NCBI GenBank assembly: GCA_024398435.1
Contig: JAKSJD010000003.1
Location: forward strand, 124,001-188,000
From: Bacteroidaceae bacterium
GTDB lineage: Bacteria > Bacteroidota > Bacteroidia > Bacteroidales > Bacteroidaceae
Direction of reading: 5' to 3'
DNA: 64,000 bases
Shown: piece after piece, positions 26,321 through 35,000 of the stretch
How the letters are laid out: the number at the start of each line of letters is the position of its first letter
How positions within the stretch are numbered: position 1 is the stretch's first letter
The notes under the pieces: generated by a model
Told to the model about the DNA's origin: nothing
What the model saw: only the letters and a program-made list of their open reading frames with translations
Databases searched by the model: none
Translations under genes and position numbers: made by a program

Positions 26321-26743
26321 ATGAATAAAGAGATTTTGGCCGTTTCAGGCAAACCAGGCTTGTATAAGTTGGTAAATAGAGGTAACAACATGTTGATTGT
26401 CGAAACACTTGACGCACAGAAGAAGCGTATGCCAGTGTATGCATCAGAACGAGTTGTTTCCGTTGCAGATATCTCAATCTATACAGATGATGGAGAAGAC
26501 ACACCTCTCACATCAGTATTCGAGAATATCAAGAAAGAATATGAAGGCAAGGCAGTCGACCTCAATCCAAAGAAGGCCGACAACGAAGATATCGTCGACT
26601 TCTTCAAGAAGGCTCTTCCAAACTATGATACCGACCGAGTTCGCATGAGCGACATGCGTAAGGTTCTTGCGTGGTACAACATCCTCATTGCCGCAGGCAT
26701 TGTAGAGTTCGAAGAAAAGAATGAAGAAGCACAGGCCGAATAA
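26321..26743 (+). CDS. DUF5606 protein
   Basis: A conserved Bacteroidota protein of unknown function, 140 residues. It has a small beta-barrel-like N-terminus (ILAVSGKPGLYKLVNRGNN) and a helical C-terminal half (DTDRVRMSDMRKVLAWYNIL) with an acidic tail. Family naming is from memory of the pattern. Stands alone with its own hairpin terminator. Confidence 0.8.
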   Translation: MNKEILAVSGKPGLYKLVNRGNNMLIVETLDAQKKRMPVYASERVVSVADISIYTDDGEDTPLTSVFENIKKEYEGKAVDLNPKKADNEDIVDFFKKALPNYDTDRVRMSDMRKVLAWYNILIAAGIVEFEEKNEEAQAE

Positions 26744-26768
26744 GCCACACGTATTATCATAATAAATT

Positions 26769-26798
26769 GAGGGTGCAGACCATTTGGTTCGCACCCTC
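26769..26798 (+). terminator. Hairpin after the DUF5606 gene
   Basis: Perfect 8-bp outer stem (gagggtgc with gcaccctc) plus an inner acca/tggt stem. The tail is AT-rich rather than a clean T-run. Confidence 0.65.
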
Positions 26799-26904
26799 AT
26801 TATTTATTAGTAATCTCTAACCCTTTATCACTCTTATAACTCTTGCACTTTTATAACTTTTTAGCTCTCAGCTGTAATTCTGCATTCTGCATCGAAAATC
26901 AATT

Positions 26905-26974
26905 CTGCATTCTGCATTCTGCATCCTGCATCCTGCATTCTGCATCCTGCATCCTGCATTCTGCATTCTGCATT
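26905..26974 (+). repeat. Ten-copy heptamer array CTGCAT(T/C)
   Basis: Ten head-to-tail 7-nt units, all ctgcatt or ctgcatc, end 6 nt before the ettA stop codon; two more units lie at 26879-26892. The same heptamer recurs four times at 30418-30445 and singly around 60681-60725. Confidence 0.9.
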
Positions 26975-26980
26975 GTCTTC

Positions 26981-28675
26981 TTATTCCATGAGCTTTCTAT
27001 ATCGAATACGCTTAGGTTCTTCAAGACCTAATCGCTTTGCCTTGTTGATTTCATAGTCGGTATATGAACCCTCGAAATAGAATACCTCTCCATTTCCTTC
27101 AAATGCCAGGATGTGAGTGCAGATGCGGTCGAGGAACCAACGGTCGTGACTGATTACGACAGCACAACCGGCAAATTTGTCGAGACCTTCCTCAAGGGCA
27201 CGCAGAGTGTTCACGTCAATATCATTTGTAGGCTCATCGAGCAGCAATACGTTTCCTTCCTGCTTGAGTGCGATAGCAAGATGAAGTCGGTTTCGTTCAC
27301 CTCCCGACAACACACCGCAGAGCTTTTCCTGATCAGCTCCGTTGAAGTTGAATCGACTGAGATAAGCTCTCACGTTAATGTCCCTTCCACCCATTCTTAT
27401 GGTTTCATTGCCTCCGCTCACTACCTGATAAACACTCTTGTCGGGCAGGATATCGTGGTGTTGCTGATCTACATAACTGAGTTTCACGGTTTCGCCCACA
27501 CTGAATGTTCCGGCATCAGCTTTCTCCAATCCCATAATCATGCGGAAGAGGGTAGTCTTGCCCACACCATTCGGACCGATCACTCCGACTATTCCGTTTG
27601 GTGGAAGCATGAAGTTGAGGTCGTTGAGCAACACCTTCTCTCCGAATGCCTTTGCCACGTGTTCGGCCTCTATCACCTTATTGCCCAATCGAGGACCGTT
27701 AGGTATGAAGATTTCGAGTTGCTGCTCTTTCTCCTTCTGGTCTTCGTTGAGCAACTTATCATATGAGTTCAGACGCGCCTTACCCTTTGCCTGTCGTGCC
27801 TTTGGTGCCATCCGCACCCATTCGAGTTCGCGTTCGAGAGTCTTTCTGCGTTTACTTTCCGTCTTTTCTTCCTGAGCCATTCTCAGCGACTTCTGCTCAA
27901 GCCAAGAAGAGTAGTTGCCCTTCCATGGAATACCTTCGCCTCGGTCGAGTTCAAGAATCCATTCGCTTACATCGTCGAGGAAATAACGGTCGTGAGTTAC
28001 GGCAATGACAGTACCTTCGTATTGTTGCAGATGCTGTTCGAGCCAGTCAATGCTTTCAGCATCGAGGTGGTTGGTAGGTTCGTCAAGGAGCAATACATCA
28101 GGTTGCTGGAGCAACAGTCTGCACAGAGCCACGCGACGCCTCTCTCCACCCGAAAGATTCTCAACCGACCAATCAGCAGGCGGACAGCGCAATGCATCCA
28201 TAGCCCTTTCGAGTTTGCTGTCGATGTTCCAGGCATCAGTAGAGTCGATGATGTCCTGCAACTCAGTCTGACGAGTCATCAGTTTGTCCATCTTGTCAGG
28301 GTCCTCGTAATATTCAGGAAGTCCAAACTTATTGTTTATCTCGTCATATTCATGGAGAGCATCATAAATATGCTGCACACCCTCCATCACATTCTCCTTC
28401 ACAGTCTTTGCAGGGTCGAGCTGAGGGTCCTGAGGAAGATAACCGACTGTGTAGCCAGGACTCCACACTACATTGCCCTGATATTGTTGGTCGATACCAG
28501 CAATGATTTTCATGAGCGTAGATTTTCCGGCACCATTCAAACCGATGATACCAATCTTCGCACCATAGAAGAATGACAGATAGATATTTTTTAACACCTG
28601 TTTCTGATTCTGCTGAATGGTCTTCGAAACACCGACCATCGAGAATATTATTTTCTTATCGTCTACTGTTGCCAT
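26981..28675 (-). CDS. ettA: Energy-dependent translational throttle protein EttA (ABC-F)
   Basis: A ribosome-associated ABC-F ATPase that gates the first elongation step according to ATP/ADP level. The 564-residue product has two ATP-binding cassettes: Walker A GLNGAGKST and signature LSGGERRRVALCRLLL in the first, GPNGVGKTT and LSGGERNRLHLAIAL in the second, with LLLDEPTNHLD and LLLDEPTNDID Walker B motifs. The linker (about 240-320) is charged and helical. Length matches EttA (about 555). No transmembrane segments, so not a transporter. Confidence 0.95.
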   Translation of the reverse strand: MATVDDKKIIFSMVGVSKTIQQNQKQVLKNIYLSFFYGAKIGIIGLNGAGKSTLMKIIAGIDQQYQGNVVWSPGYTVGYLPQDPQLDPAKTVKENVMEGVQHIYDALHEYDEINNKFGLPEYYEDPDKMDKLMTRQTELQDIIDSTDAWNIDSKLERAMDALRCPPADWSVENLSGGERRRVALCRLLLQQPDVLLLDEPTNHLDAESIDWLEQHLQQYEGTVIAVTHDRYFLDDVSEWILELDRGEGIPWKGNYSSWLEQKSLRMAQEEKTESKRRKTLERELEWVRMAPKARQAKGKARLNSYDKLLNEDQKEKEQQLEIFIPNGPRLGNKVIEAEHVAKAFGEKVLLNDLNFMLPPNGIVGVIGPNGVGKTTLFRMIMGLEKADAGTFSVGETVKLSYVDQQHHDILPDKSVYQVVSGGNETIRMGGRDINVRAYLSRFNFNGADQEKLCGVLSGGERNRLHLAIALKQEGNVLLLDEPTNDIDVNTLRALEEGLDKFAGCAVVISHDRWFLDRICTHILAFEGNGEVFYFEGSYTDYEINKAKRLGLEEPKRIRYRKLME

Positions 28676-28682
28676 TATATAT

Positions 28683-28741
28683 CGTTTTCGTTTTCGTTTT
28701 CGTCTTCGTTTTCGTTAGGGTTAACGTTAGGGTTAACGTTA
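28683..28741. repeat. Hexamer and 12-mer microsatellites between ettA and the nuclease gene
   Basis: Five or six cgtttt-like hexamers are followed by two exact copies of gttagggttaac (28714-28737) plus a third partial copy. A similar cgtttt run lies at 12829-12857. The array ends four bases before the stop codon of the nuclease gene (28746). Confidence 0.85.
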
Positions 28742-28745
28742 TCTT

Positions 28746-29648
28746 CTACAACCACGTATTAATCAGAGTAGCTTTATCCTCCGACTCTACCGCTTCCTCA
28801 ATCGAGTTAGGGAGATTGTGGAAGAAGTCGATGCCCGTCTGCTTCTCCAGGAAGTCAACATTGCAGATGTGCTTTGCAAGAATATCCCTGCTCGCATAGT
28901 TTCCGTCTTTGTATCCATAGTCCTTGTGCTCAACCCAGAAACCCACCGCATCATATTTTCCAGCCTTGAAACGCAGAACAGCGATGTAATAGTATTTAGG
29001 AATCACGATACTCTTTCCCGCACTGCTCTTCACCGTTCCGTTCGTCATTCCGTTCTCGATAGTTCCGCCTTTCACCACATAAAGCGTATCGGCAAAGCTG
29101 GCATTGCGGCCCTTTTCCTGAACGAACTGCTCCAGAATAGTCCAATAGTAACTGTTGAAATCATATTGCATAGGAGTCATATTCGTCATGTAGAAAGTCT
29201 GACGGTTAGCCTCCTTCGAGTATTGGCGGTCATACGAAGCACAGATGTGTCCACGCACACCGCCCCAAGAGAATGTACCAGGACCGATTTGGTATTTCTT
29301 TGCAAGTTTAGGATCATCCGCCCAAGCATCAGTTCGTCCGCTACCCATTCCCCTTGTACTGCCATCGAAACGGAAAGCAACCCAACGAGAGTGGAGCTTG
29401 TTAAGGTCGTATTCCAGACAGTAAGTCATCACAGAGTCCTTTCCTATCTTCGTGCTGTGAGTGATGAATTGAGTGCCGCTAGTCTTCAGTTTAGGCACTT
29501 CGATGCGCGATTCGTATTTACCCAGTTTCACCTTTGAAATCACGATGTCATCACCATCGTCCTTGCTACATGAAGAGTAGCCAAGAGCCGAAATCATCAT
29601 AATGGCACTCATTGTAGCCATCAATATTTTTCTGCAAGAATATTTCAT
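28746..29648 (-). CDS. NUC1-type DNA/RNA non-specific endonuclease, lipoprotein
   Basis: A 300-residue protein with a lipoprotein signal (Cys27 in GYSSCSKDD) and a nuclease fold of the Serratia type: RGHICASYDR at 132-141 with the presumed general base H134, and TFYMTNMTP at 151-159 with the metal-binding N156. The family motif DRGH reads VRGH here (V131). It may scavenge nucleic acid at the cell surface. The start at 29648 gives a proper signal peptide; the frame continues upstream to 29708 without one. Activity is uncertain because of the Asp loss. Confidence 0.85.
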   Translation of the reverse strand: MKYSCRKILMATMSAIMMISALGYSSCSKDDGDDIVISKVKLGKYESRIEVPKLKTSGTQFITHSTKIGKDSVMTYCLEYDLNKLHSRWVAFRFDGSTRGMGSGRTDAWADDPKLAKKYQIGPGTFSWGGVRGHICASYDRQYSKEANRQTFYMTNMTPMQYDFNSYYWTILEQFVQEKGRNASFADTLYVVKGGTIENGMTNGTVKSSAGKSIVIPKYYYIAVLRFKAGKYDAVGFWVEHKDYGYKDGNYASRDILAKHICNVDFLEKQTGIDFFHNLPNSIEEAVESEDKATLINTWL

Positions 29649-29803
29649 ATCGAAGTTGTAAGTTTGATTCAATAGTGCAAAATTAAGAAAAATTAGGTGA
29701 AGTACCAAGGAAATGTCGGAAAACTTACAGATTTGCTGTGGCAGAGTTATTCGTAGAATGATTTTTGGTTTGTTGCGATGTCAATATGTACATCATTACA
29801 TAA

Positions 29804-29880
29804 ATTTCTAATAATGTTTGAGGTCATTTCTAATAATGTTTGAGGTCGTTTCTTATAATGTTTGCTGCTATTTCTCTATA
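29804..29880 (+). repeat. 22-nt-period repeat, copy 2
   Basis: Two exact 22-nt units (29804-29825 and 29826-29847; atttctaataatgtttgagg plus tc), a third with six changes (29848-29869) and a partial fourth. Related to 9820-9890 and 49551-49613 by the atgttt-gg-tc-atttct pattern. Confidence 0.85.
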
Positions 29881-30016
29881 GAAATTGGTCCATGAACCGC
29901 GCTTCGTGAGGCAACACACCGCGCTTCATGATGCTTCGAACCGCGGTCTTTTGTGGTTCAGTGTTGCAAAGTTTTGCTTTGCAATCATTCAGCAGAAAAT
30001 GAATTTTTACAAAAAC

Positions 30017-30298
30017 CTGTCAGCTGTCAGTTTCTGCCAATAAATGGCTGTGACATAACAACTTAGATGGCTGACGGGTTTCTCTAAACCTGTCAGTAAC
30101 CTGTCAGCCATTCGTCAGCTTCTATTAATTCAGTTCCTCTCTTATTCTCCCCCTGTGGGGAAGATTGATTAGTGTTTTCAGGAGCAAACTAACTGACGGG
30201 TTCCTGACAAGTTGCTGACAGGTTTGACTAAACCTGTCAGCCTCCTAATGTCTTGATATAATGAGGGTTAAGGGTGAAAACTGACAGGCTGACAAGTT
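30017..30298. repeat. Cluster of CTGACAGG / CCTGTCAG words forming hairpins
   Basis: About a dozen copies of ctgacagg or its complement or one-base variants. Two form clean hairpins: ctgacaggttt-gact-aaacctgtcag (30215-30240, perfect) and ctgacgggttt-ctct-aaacctgtcag (30072-30097, one G-T pair). Confidence 0.85.
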
Positions 30299-30362
30299 TT
30301 CTTGAAAATCTTTTTTATTCAACCAAGTCTAGGGTAGTACAGTTCCGTGTTGCAAGGTTTCC

Positions 30363-30405
30363 TCAATTCTGCATCCTGAATTGACTCCGTCGAACTGAAG
30401 TTTCT
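30363..30405 (+). repeat. 43-nt dispersed repeat, copy A
   Basis: Begins tcaattctgcatcctgaatt and ends cgaactgaagtttct. It matches 60676-60718 with one difference in 43. A related shorter form, gcattgactacgtcgaatt, lies at 30633-30651. Confidence 0.9.
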
Positions 30406-30572
30406 CAATCCTCAATTCTGCATTCTGCATTCTGCATTCTGCATTTAATAACTACACATTATTATATAATACACGCGCAAGCACTCATTTTTAACTAAAA
30501 AACACTTATTTTGCTCTAAATAACTAAATATTCTACATTTTCCATTCTACATTATTAATTAATTTACTATCT

Positions 30573-30636
30573 TTCTTGGATGAACCAAGCGACAAGTCGA
30601 TTACTCACCACTTCGGGTTCGCGAGATAGGCTGCAT
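30573..30636 (+). repeat. 64-nt element shared with the feoAB upstream region
   Basis: The 30-nt block 30573-30602 matches the complement of 9677-9706 at 28 of 30 positions; gataggctgcat follows after the same 22-nt spacing. Here the identical promoter is 242 nt further on rather than 33. Confidence 0.75.
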
Positions 30637-30878
30637 TGACTACGTCGAATTCCTCCTTATATGGCAAAGCACATACATGTGATTTTGCTCATATTTCGTT
30701 CGTCATTTCGGAAGTACAAGCCATAATCTACAAATTTGTTTTTTGTGGCTGTCATTACATGACTTATTTGCCTTGCATCATTTTGCTTATTAGAACAAGT
30801 TCTACTAACCATAATAATGCAATTCAACTATATCCTTTGGATAAATCGCTACAAAAAAGCAGAATTTTCGATTTTTTC

Positions 30879-30909
30879 TTTGTACTTCGCTCGATTTGCA
30901 CTATCTTTG
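30879..30909 (+). promoter_or_regulatory. Exact copy of the feoAB promoter
   Basis: TTTG (30879-30882), 19 nt, TATCTTTG (30902-30909). All 31 nt equal the feoAB promoter at 9609-9579. It should start a transcript near 30912-30916. Confidence 0.85.
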
Positions 30910-30911
30910 TC

Positions 30912-31242
30912 ACCGCCCTAACACGAGCAGAAGCTGTTAGTGGGAGCTGGTGGAGGGGCAAAGTGATATTTAACATTAGGAAAAGCGTTTACTTGCGCTT
31001 TGTTCTTGACGTTTCAGAATCTAGCAAATTCAAATCTCTGTCAAAGACAAATGCAGCGGTAGATGCCTATGCAGTATGTTGGTAACAACAATGCAGCCAA
31101 AAGCCCAAAAAGCTGATGGCCCGTTGTTGTGTATCTACATATATACGCGTGGGCTTCTGCGTTGCTCGTTTCGACAGAGAGGGCAATTGCTAGAGCCTTG
31201 AAACGTGAGACGGGTAACAGTACAGACTCTCACGCTTTTTTT
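30912..31242 (+). ncRNA. Probable ~330-nt structured RNA or leader
   Basis: Bounded by a strong promoter and an intrinsic terminator, with no good reading frame. Helices that can be drawn: 30911-30923 with 30935-30952 (CACC-CCC-TAACA pairing), 30982-30987 with 30996-31001 (AAAGCG), 30999-31010 with 31040-31051 (10 of 12 paired), 31059-31064 with 31133-31138 (GTAGAT) enclosing 31084-31089 with 31123-31128, and 31167-31172 with 31200-31205 (CGTTTC). The last shares two bases with the terminator stem, so the two may compete. It is not recognisable as tmRNA, RNase P RNA or SRP RNA. It may be a free small RNA or a leader for the genes at 31373 and 32074. Confidence 0.5.
31204..31242 (+). terminator. 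Intrinsic terminator ending the structured RNA
   Basis: Stem cgtgaga (31204-31210) with tctcacg (31228-31234), then seven T residues (31236-31242). Confidence 0.8.
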
Positions 31243-31372
31243 GTGCCCATTTGTCAACCTCTGACAAAGAATCCACAATCCTATCAAATCATGAATTACC
31301 ACCTATCTGTGAGTCTTAGTTGGAATGAACGAGAAGACATAAATAATTATCAATATTAAACAACATTCTATA

Positions 31373-32044
31373 ATGGCAAAGGTGCAAAGAGAATCACAAA
31401 AAGGTGATTTAAACAAAGCATTTGATTTCAATATAAAGATGCTCAAGCAATTATGCAATATGTACGATGGTGGAGAGTATTATGCTGCGTTATGGATTGC
31501 CGTAGTTTTGAGAACATTGTTGAAAGATAGTACACATACAAATTCCATCTTTAAACAGTTAGAGCTAAAAGACATGGAATTTATTGACACCTCATTTCCT
31601 ATAAACGGTTGTAGTGGATGGAATGTTGGAGATGGAGTTCATAATTTGATAGTATATTCAAATAATGTGTTTGCTGGTTTGCTGAAAAAAAATATTAACA
31701 TTAGTTGTGACAAAAAAATACACTTAAGCTTCACGAATAGAGGTAATAGCCGGTTATGTAATAAAAAAACTTTTGATGATTGGTACGATGCTTCTGTATT
31801 TGAAGTAAAAGGCGAAAGCGAAATGAAATTGTCTCGTAAAGACGTTATTGAAACACTCGCGGAAAAAGAAGGTGGAGCACATTTTGATAATAATACAACA
31901 CAACAATATGCATATTTTCAGAAGGGAGATTGTTTGAAAATAATCATTAATGACGAAATTGCGATATTTGAGAACAATCCTGTATTTGCATCAGTAAGAC
32001 AAATAGCGTATGAAGTGTTAGAAACGATAGACTTAAATAATTAA
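31373..32044 (+). CDS. Accessory protein of unknown function with GGAHxD motif
   Basis: A 223-residue cytosolic protein without signal peptide or membrane segment. The first 60 residues are helical (FDFNIKMLKQLCNMYDGGEYYAALWIAVVLRTLL), and near residue 162 it has ETLAEKEGGAHFD, a motif I have seen as DGGAHVD in a widespread family of uncharacterised proteins. It is more AT-rich than its neighbours and uses codons such as aaa, ata and tta freely, a sign of transfer. It lies 130 nt after the terminator of the structured RNA and 29 nt before the surface protein. Its role is unknown. Confidence 0.75.
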   Translation: MAKVQRESQKGDLNKAFDFNIKMLKQLCNMYDGGEYYAALWIAVVLRTLLKDSTHTNSIFKQLELKDMEFIDTSFPINGCSGWNVGDGVHNLIVYSNNVFAGLLKKNINISCDKKIHLSFTNRGNSRLCNKKTFDDWYDASVFEVKGESEMKLSRKDVIETLAEKEGGAHFDNNTTQQYAYFQKGDCLKIIINDEIAIFENNPVFASVRQIAYEVLETIDLNN

Positions 32045-32073
32045 CAATATTGAACAAACTAAAAAATTTACGT

Positions 32074-35000
32074 ATGAAAAAATTATTATCTTTATTAGTC
32101 CTATGCTGTTTGTGCATAGGTAGTGCGTGGGGAGCATCAGGAGAAACCCATGGAGTAACTAATGTGGCATTTTCTCAACTGTTGAATGGTGGCGTATCGA
32201 TAAGTGATGTCAAAATAACCAACCCTGGTTACGCTATTTCTAAAGTTGTGTTGAACTGTAATTATAACAAAACAGCTGGTGGTGTTACAATATCTGTTAC
32301 TGTTGGTGGCAAGTCATTTGGGTCTTCAGTAACATTTAATGAAAAAGCAACAAAAGATATATCGTTTACAGATGCCCCTGCTTCTGGAAATATTGTTATT
32401 TCATTTAAAAATAATTGTACTGCAAGTACTGGATGTGGAACTTTTTATTTAAATTCCGTAACATTAACAGAAGGTGACGCATCTCCTAAAATCAATGTTG
32501 GTGAGAATGCTACAATAACACCATCAGCATCAGCTCAAGATGTCAAGTTCTATTACACAATAGAGAATGCACAAGACGACGATGCTCAAGTTACGGCAAC
32601 TGTGGATTGTGATTGGATTGAGAATCTTACACTTGGCACAGAAGAAGGTAACAAAAAATATGTTCAGTTCCATGTTACTGAGAATACATCAGTGAATGAT
32701 CGTTCTGCAACTATTACTCTCTTATATGAAGAAGGAACCACCACAACTCAGGAAGTTACAATCAAGCAGGCAGGTGTTGTTCCTGTAATTACATTAGATG
32801 CAGACGCATTCACTCCAACAGCAATGGACGGTGAATGTGGAACTGGTGTATCAGTTGCTCCTACTGTAGCTGGTTACGAATTGGTTGCAAATGCAAATGT
32901 GGATTGGATTAAAAATATTGCTATCGCGAATGACCAGATTACATTTGCTGTGGATCCAAATAGTGGCGAAGCAAGACAAGGAACTATTACATTGACATAC
33001 CAGCCAAGCAATCCAGGAGGTGTAAATCCTCTTACATTTACAAAAGTAATTACTGTCAATCAGGCATCTGCTGGTTACACTGTCACAATCGAAACTCCAG
33101 AGAATGGTACTCTCGAAGTTAAGAATGGAGATGCTGTCGTTGAAAGTGGCACCATGATAGAAGCTGGTACAACTCTGACAATTACTGCTACACCTAACGA
33201 AGGATACAAATTTAGAAATTGGCAGTATAATGCTGGCGATAGGTGGAATACAAAAACATCGGGTCTTACTTATGAGGTTAAGAGTAATGTTTCATTCCGT
33301 GCTAATTTTGATGCTCTTGCAGAATATGCAGTGAACTTCTATTCAGTAGGTACACCAATTAATGAAACTGCATATCCTGTATTTGAAGGACAGACGGTAG
33401 AATCAGTTAAACCTGATTTCGATGTACCAGCAGGATGGACTTTGTCTGGATGGACAATAGAAGGAACTTTCGGTAATGGTTCTGCAGCACCAGATATGTA
33501 TGATATCACTGCAACACTTCCTGCCCTTGAAGAAGGAGCTTCTAATGAAATCAATCTCTATGCAGTATATACTCAAAATATTACAGGTGTTGGAGAATCT
33601 GCATGGAAACTCGTAACTGATGAAAGCACACTCAAAGCTGGTGACAAAGTCATTATTGCTGCTGATGGAAACAATGAATTTGCTATGAGTACTGTGCAAA
33701 ATGATAATAATCGTGGTACAGCTCCTATTACAAAGACTGGTAATACTTGTACAATAGAATCTACTGCACAACAATTCATTTTAGAAGAAGGTATGAAGGA
33801 AAATACATTCTCATTCAATACAGGTTCTGGATATATCTATGCAGCAAGTAGTAATAGCAATTACTTGAAAACACAGACAAGCAAGTCTGATAATAGTTCT
33901 TGGGAAATAACTATTTCAAATGGTGTAACAAGCATTGTAGCTCAAGGTACTAACACACACAATGTACTTAAATACAATTCGAATTCTTCTTGCTTCTCTT
34001 GTTATACAGGAGGTCAGCAACCAGTCTGCCTCTATAGATATGAGGTTGGTTCAATGCCAATATATGCAGTCGCAGAACTTCCAACAGCATTCAATATGAC
34101 AACTCAAGATGTGTATACTACTCTTGCAGCAGCTGTTGAAGCTGTAGAAGGTACTGCAACAATCAAGATGATTGCAAACGAAGAAACTGCAGCAGCAATC
34201 GAAATTCCAGCTGGAAAGAATATCACTCTCGACCTCAATGATAAGACTATCAGTGCTTCTGCAGCATTCAATACTGGTGTAATCCGAGTACATAATGGTG
34301 CTACACTTACAATCGATGACTTCAGCGCAAGCAAGACTGGTGCAATCGATGGCAATGGCAAGGCATATGCTGCAGTCGCAGTAACAGCAAATAATGATGA
34401 TGCAACAGTTCCTGCTACTCTCGTTGTTAATAATGGTATGTTTGAAGGAATGTACTATGGCATTGTAGGAAACGGTTTGCGTCATAATACCGATATTACT
34501 ATTAATGGAGGTTCATTCTCTGGTGAATATGCAATCTATCATCCACAGAGTGGAGACTTGACAATTACAGGTGGTGAGTTTACTGGTAATTCTTCTGCAA
34601 TCGAGATGCGCGCTGGTAATCTTGTGATTGAAGGTGGTACATTCACAGCAACAGCAACATTTGCAGAACAAGGAAGTGGTAATGGTACTACAATCGAAGG
34701 TGCTGCAATCGCAGTTTCTCAGCATAGTACAAATAAAGACCTTTCAGTAGCAATCAGTGGTGGTACATTCACTGGCGCAAAGGCTATCTATGAAAAGGAT
34801 TATCAGGATGCAAATGTAGATAATATCTCAATGTCAATCGAAGGTGGTCAGTTCAATGGTGATGTATACAGTCAGAACTGCGATAACTTCATCTCTGCAG
34901 GTACTTACTCAGTTCGCCCAACTGCAGAATATGTAGCAGAAGGTAAGGTTGCAATTCCAAACGAAGATGGAACTTATCTTTGGACAGTCGTTGATGGTGA

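Larger units (their letters stand above)
29649..31372. other. 1.7-kb gene-free accessory stretch
   Basis: No convincing protein-coding gene. In order: 22-nt repeats (29804-29880); paired accgcgcttc motifs (29897-29945); a CTGACAGG cluster (30017-30298); a 43-nt repeat shared with 60676 (30363-30405); four heptamers (30418-30445); the 64-nt element shared with the feoAB region (30573-30636); a duplicated promoter (30879-30909); and a probable structured RNA with terminator (30912-31242). The 130 nt after the terminator lead into the next gene. Confidence 0.7.

Noticed and set aside
26905-26974. CRISPR array
   Set aside because: Seven-nt units in direct contact with no spacers; no cas genes in the window.
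29646-29708. Longer nuclease N-terminus from 29708
   Set aside because: The extra 20 residues precede a complete lipoprotein signal peptide starting at 29648 and look like untranslated leader.
30017-30298. CRISPR or integron attachment array
   Set aside because: Word spacing is irregular, orientation alternates, and there is no integrase or cassette.
30636-31085. 149-codon open frame on the plus strand
   Set aside because: It runs across the promoter copy and the helices of the probable RNA, has no ribosome-binding context, and its product has an odd mix of Cys, Phe and Ser with no family look.
31129-31359. 76-codon open frame on the plus strand
   Set aside because: It crosses the terminator hairpin and T-run at 31204-31242; not a plausible gene.
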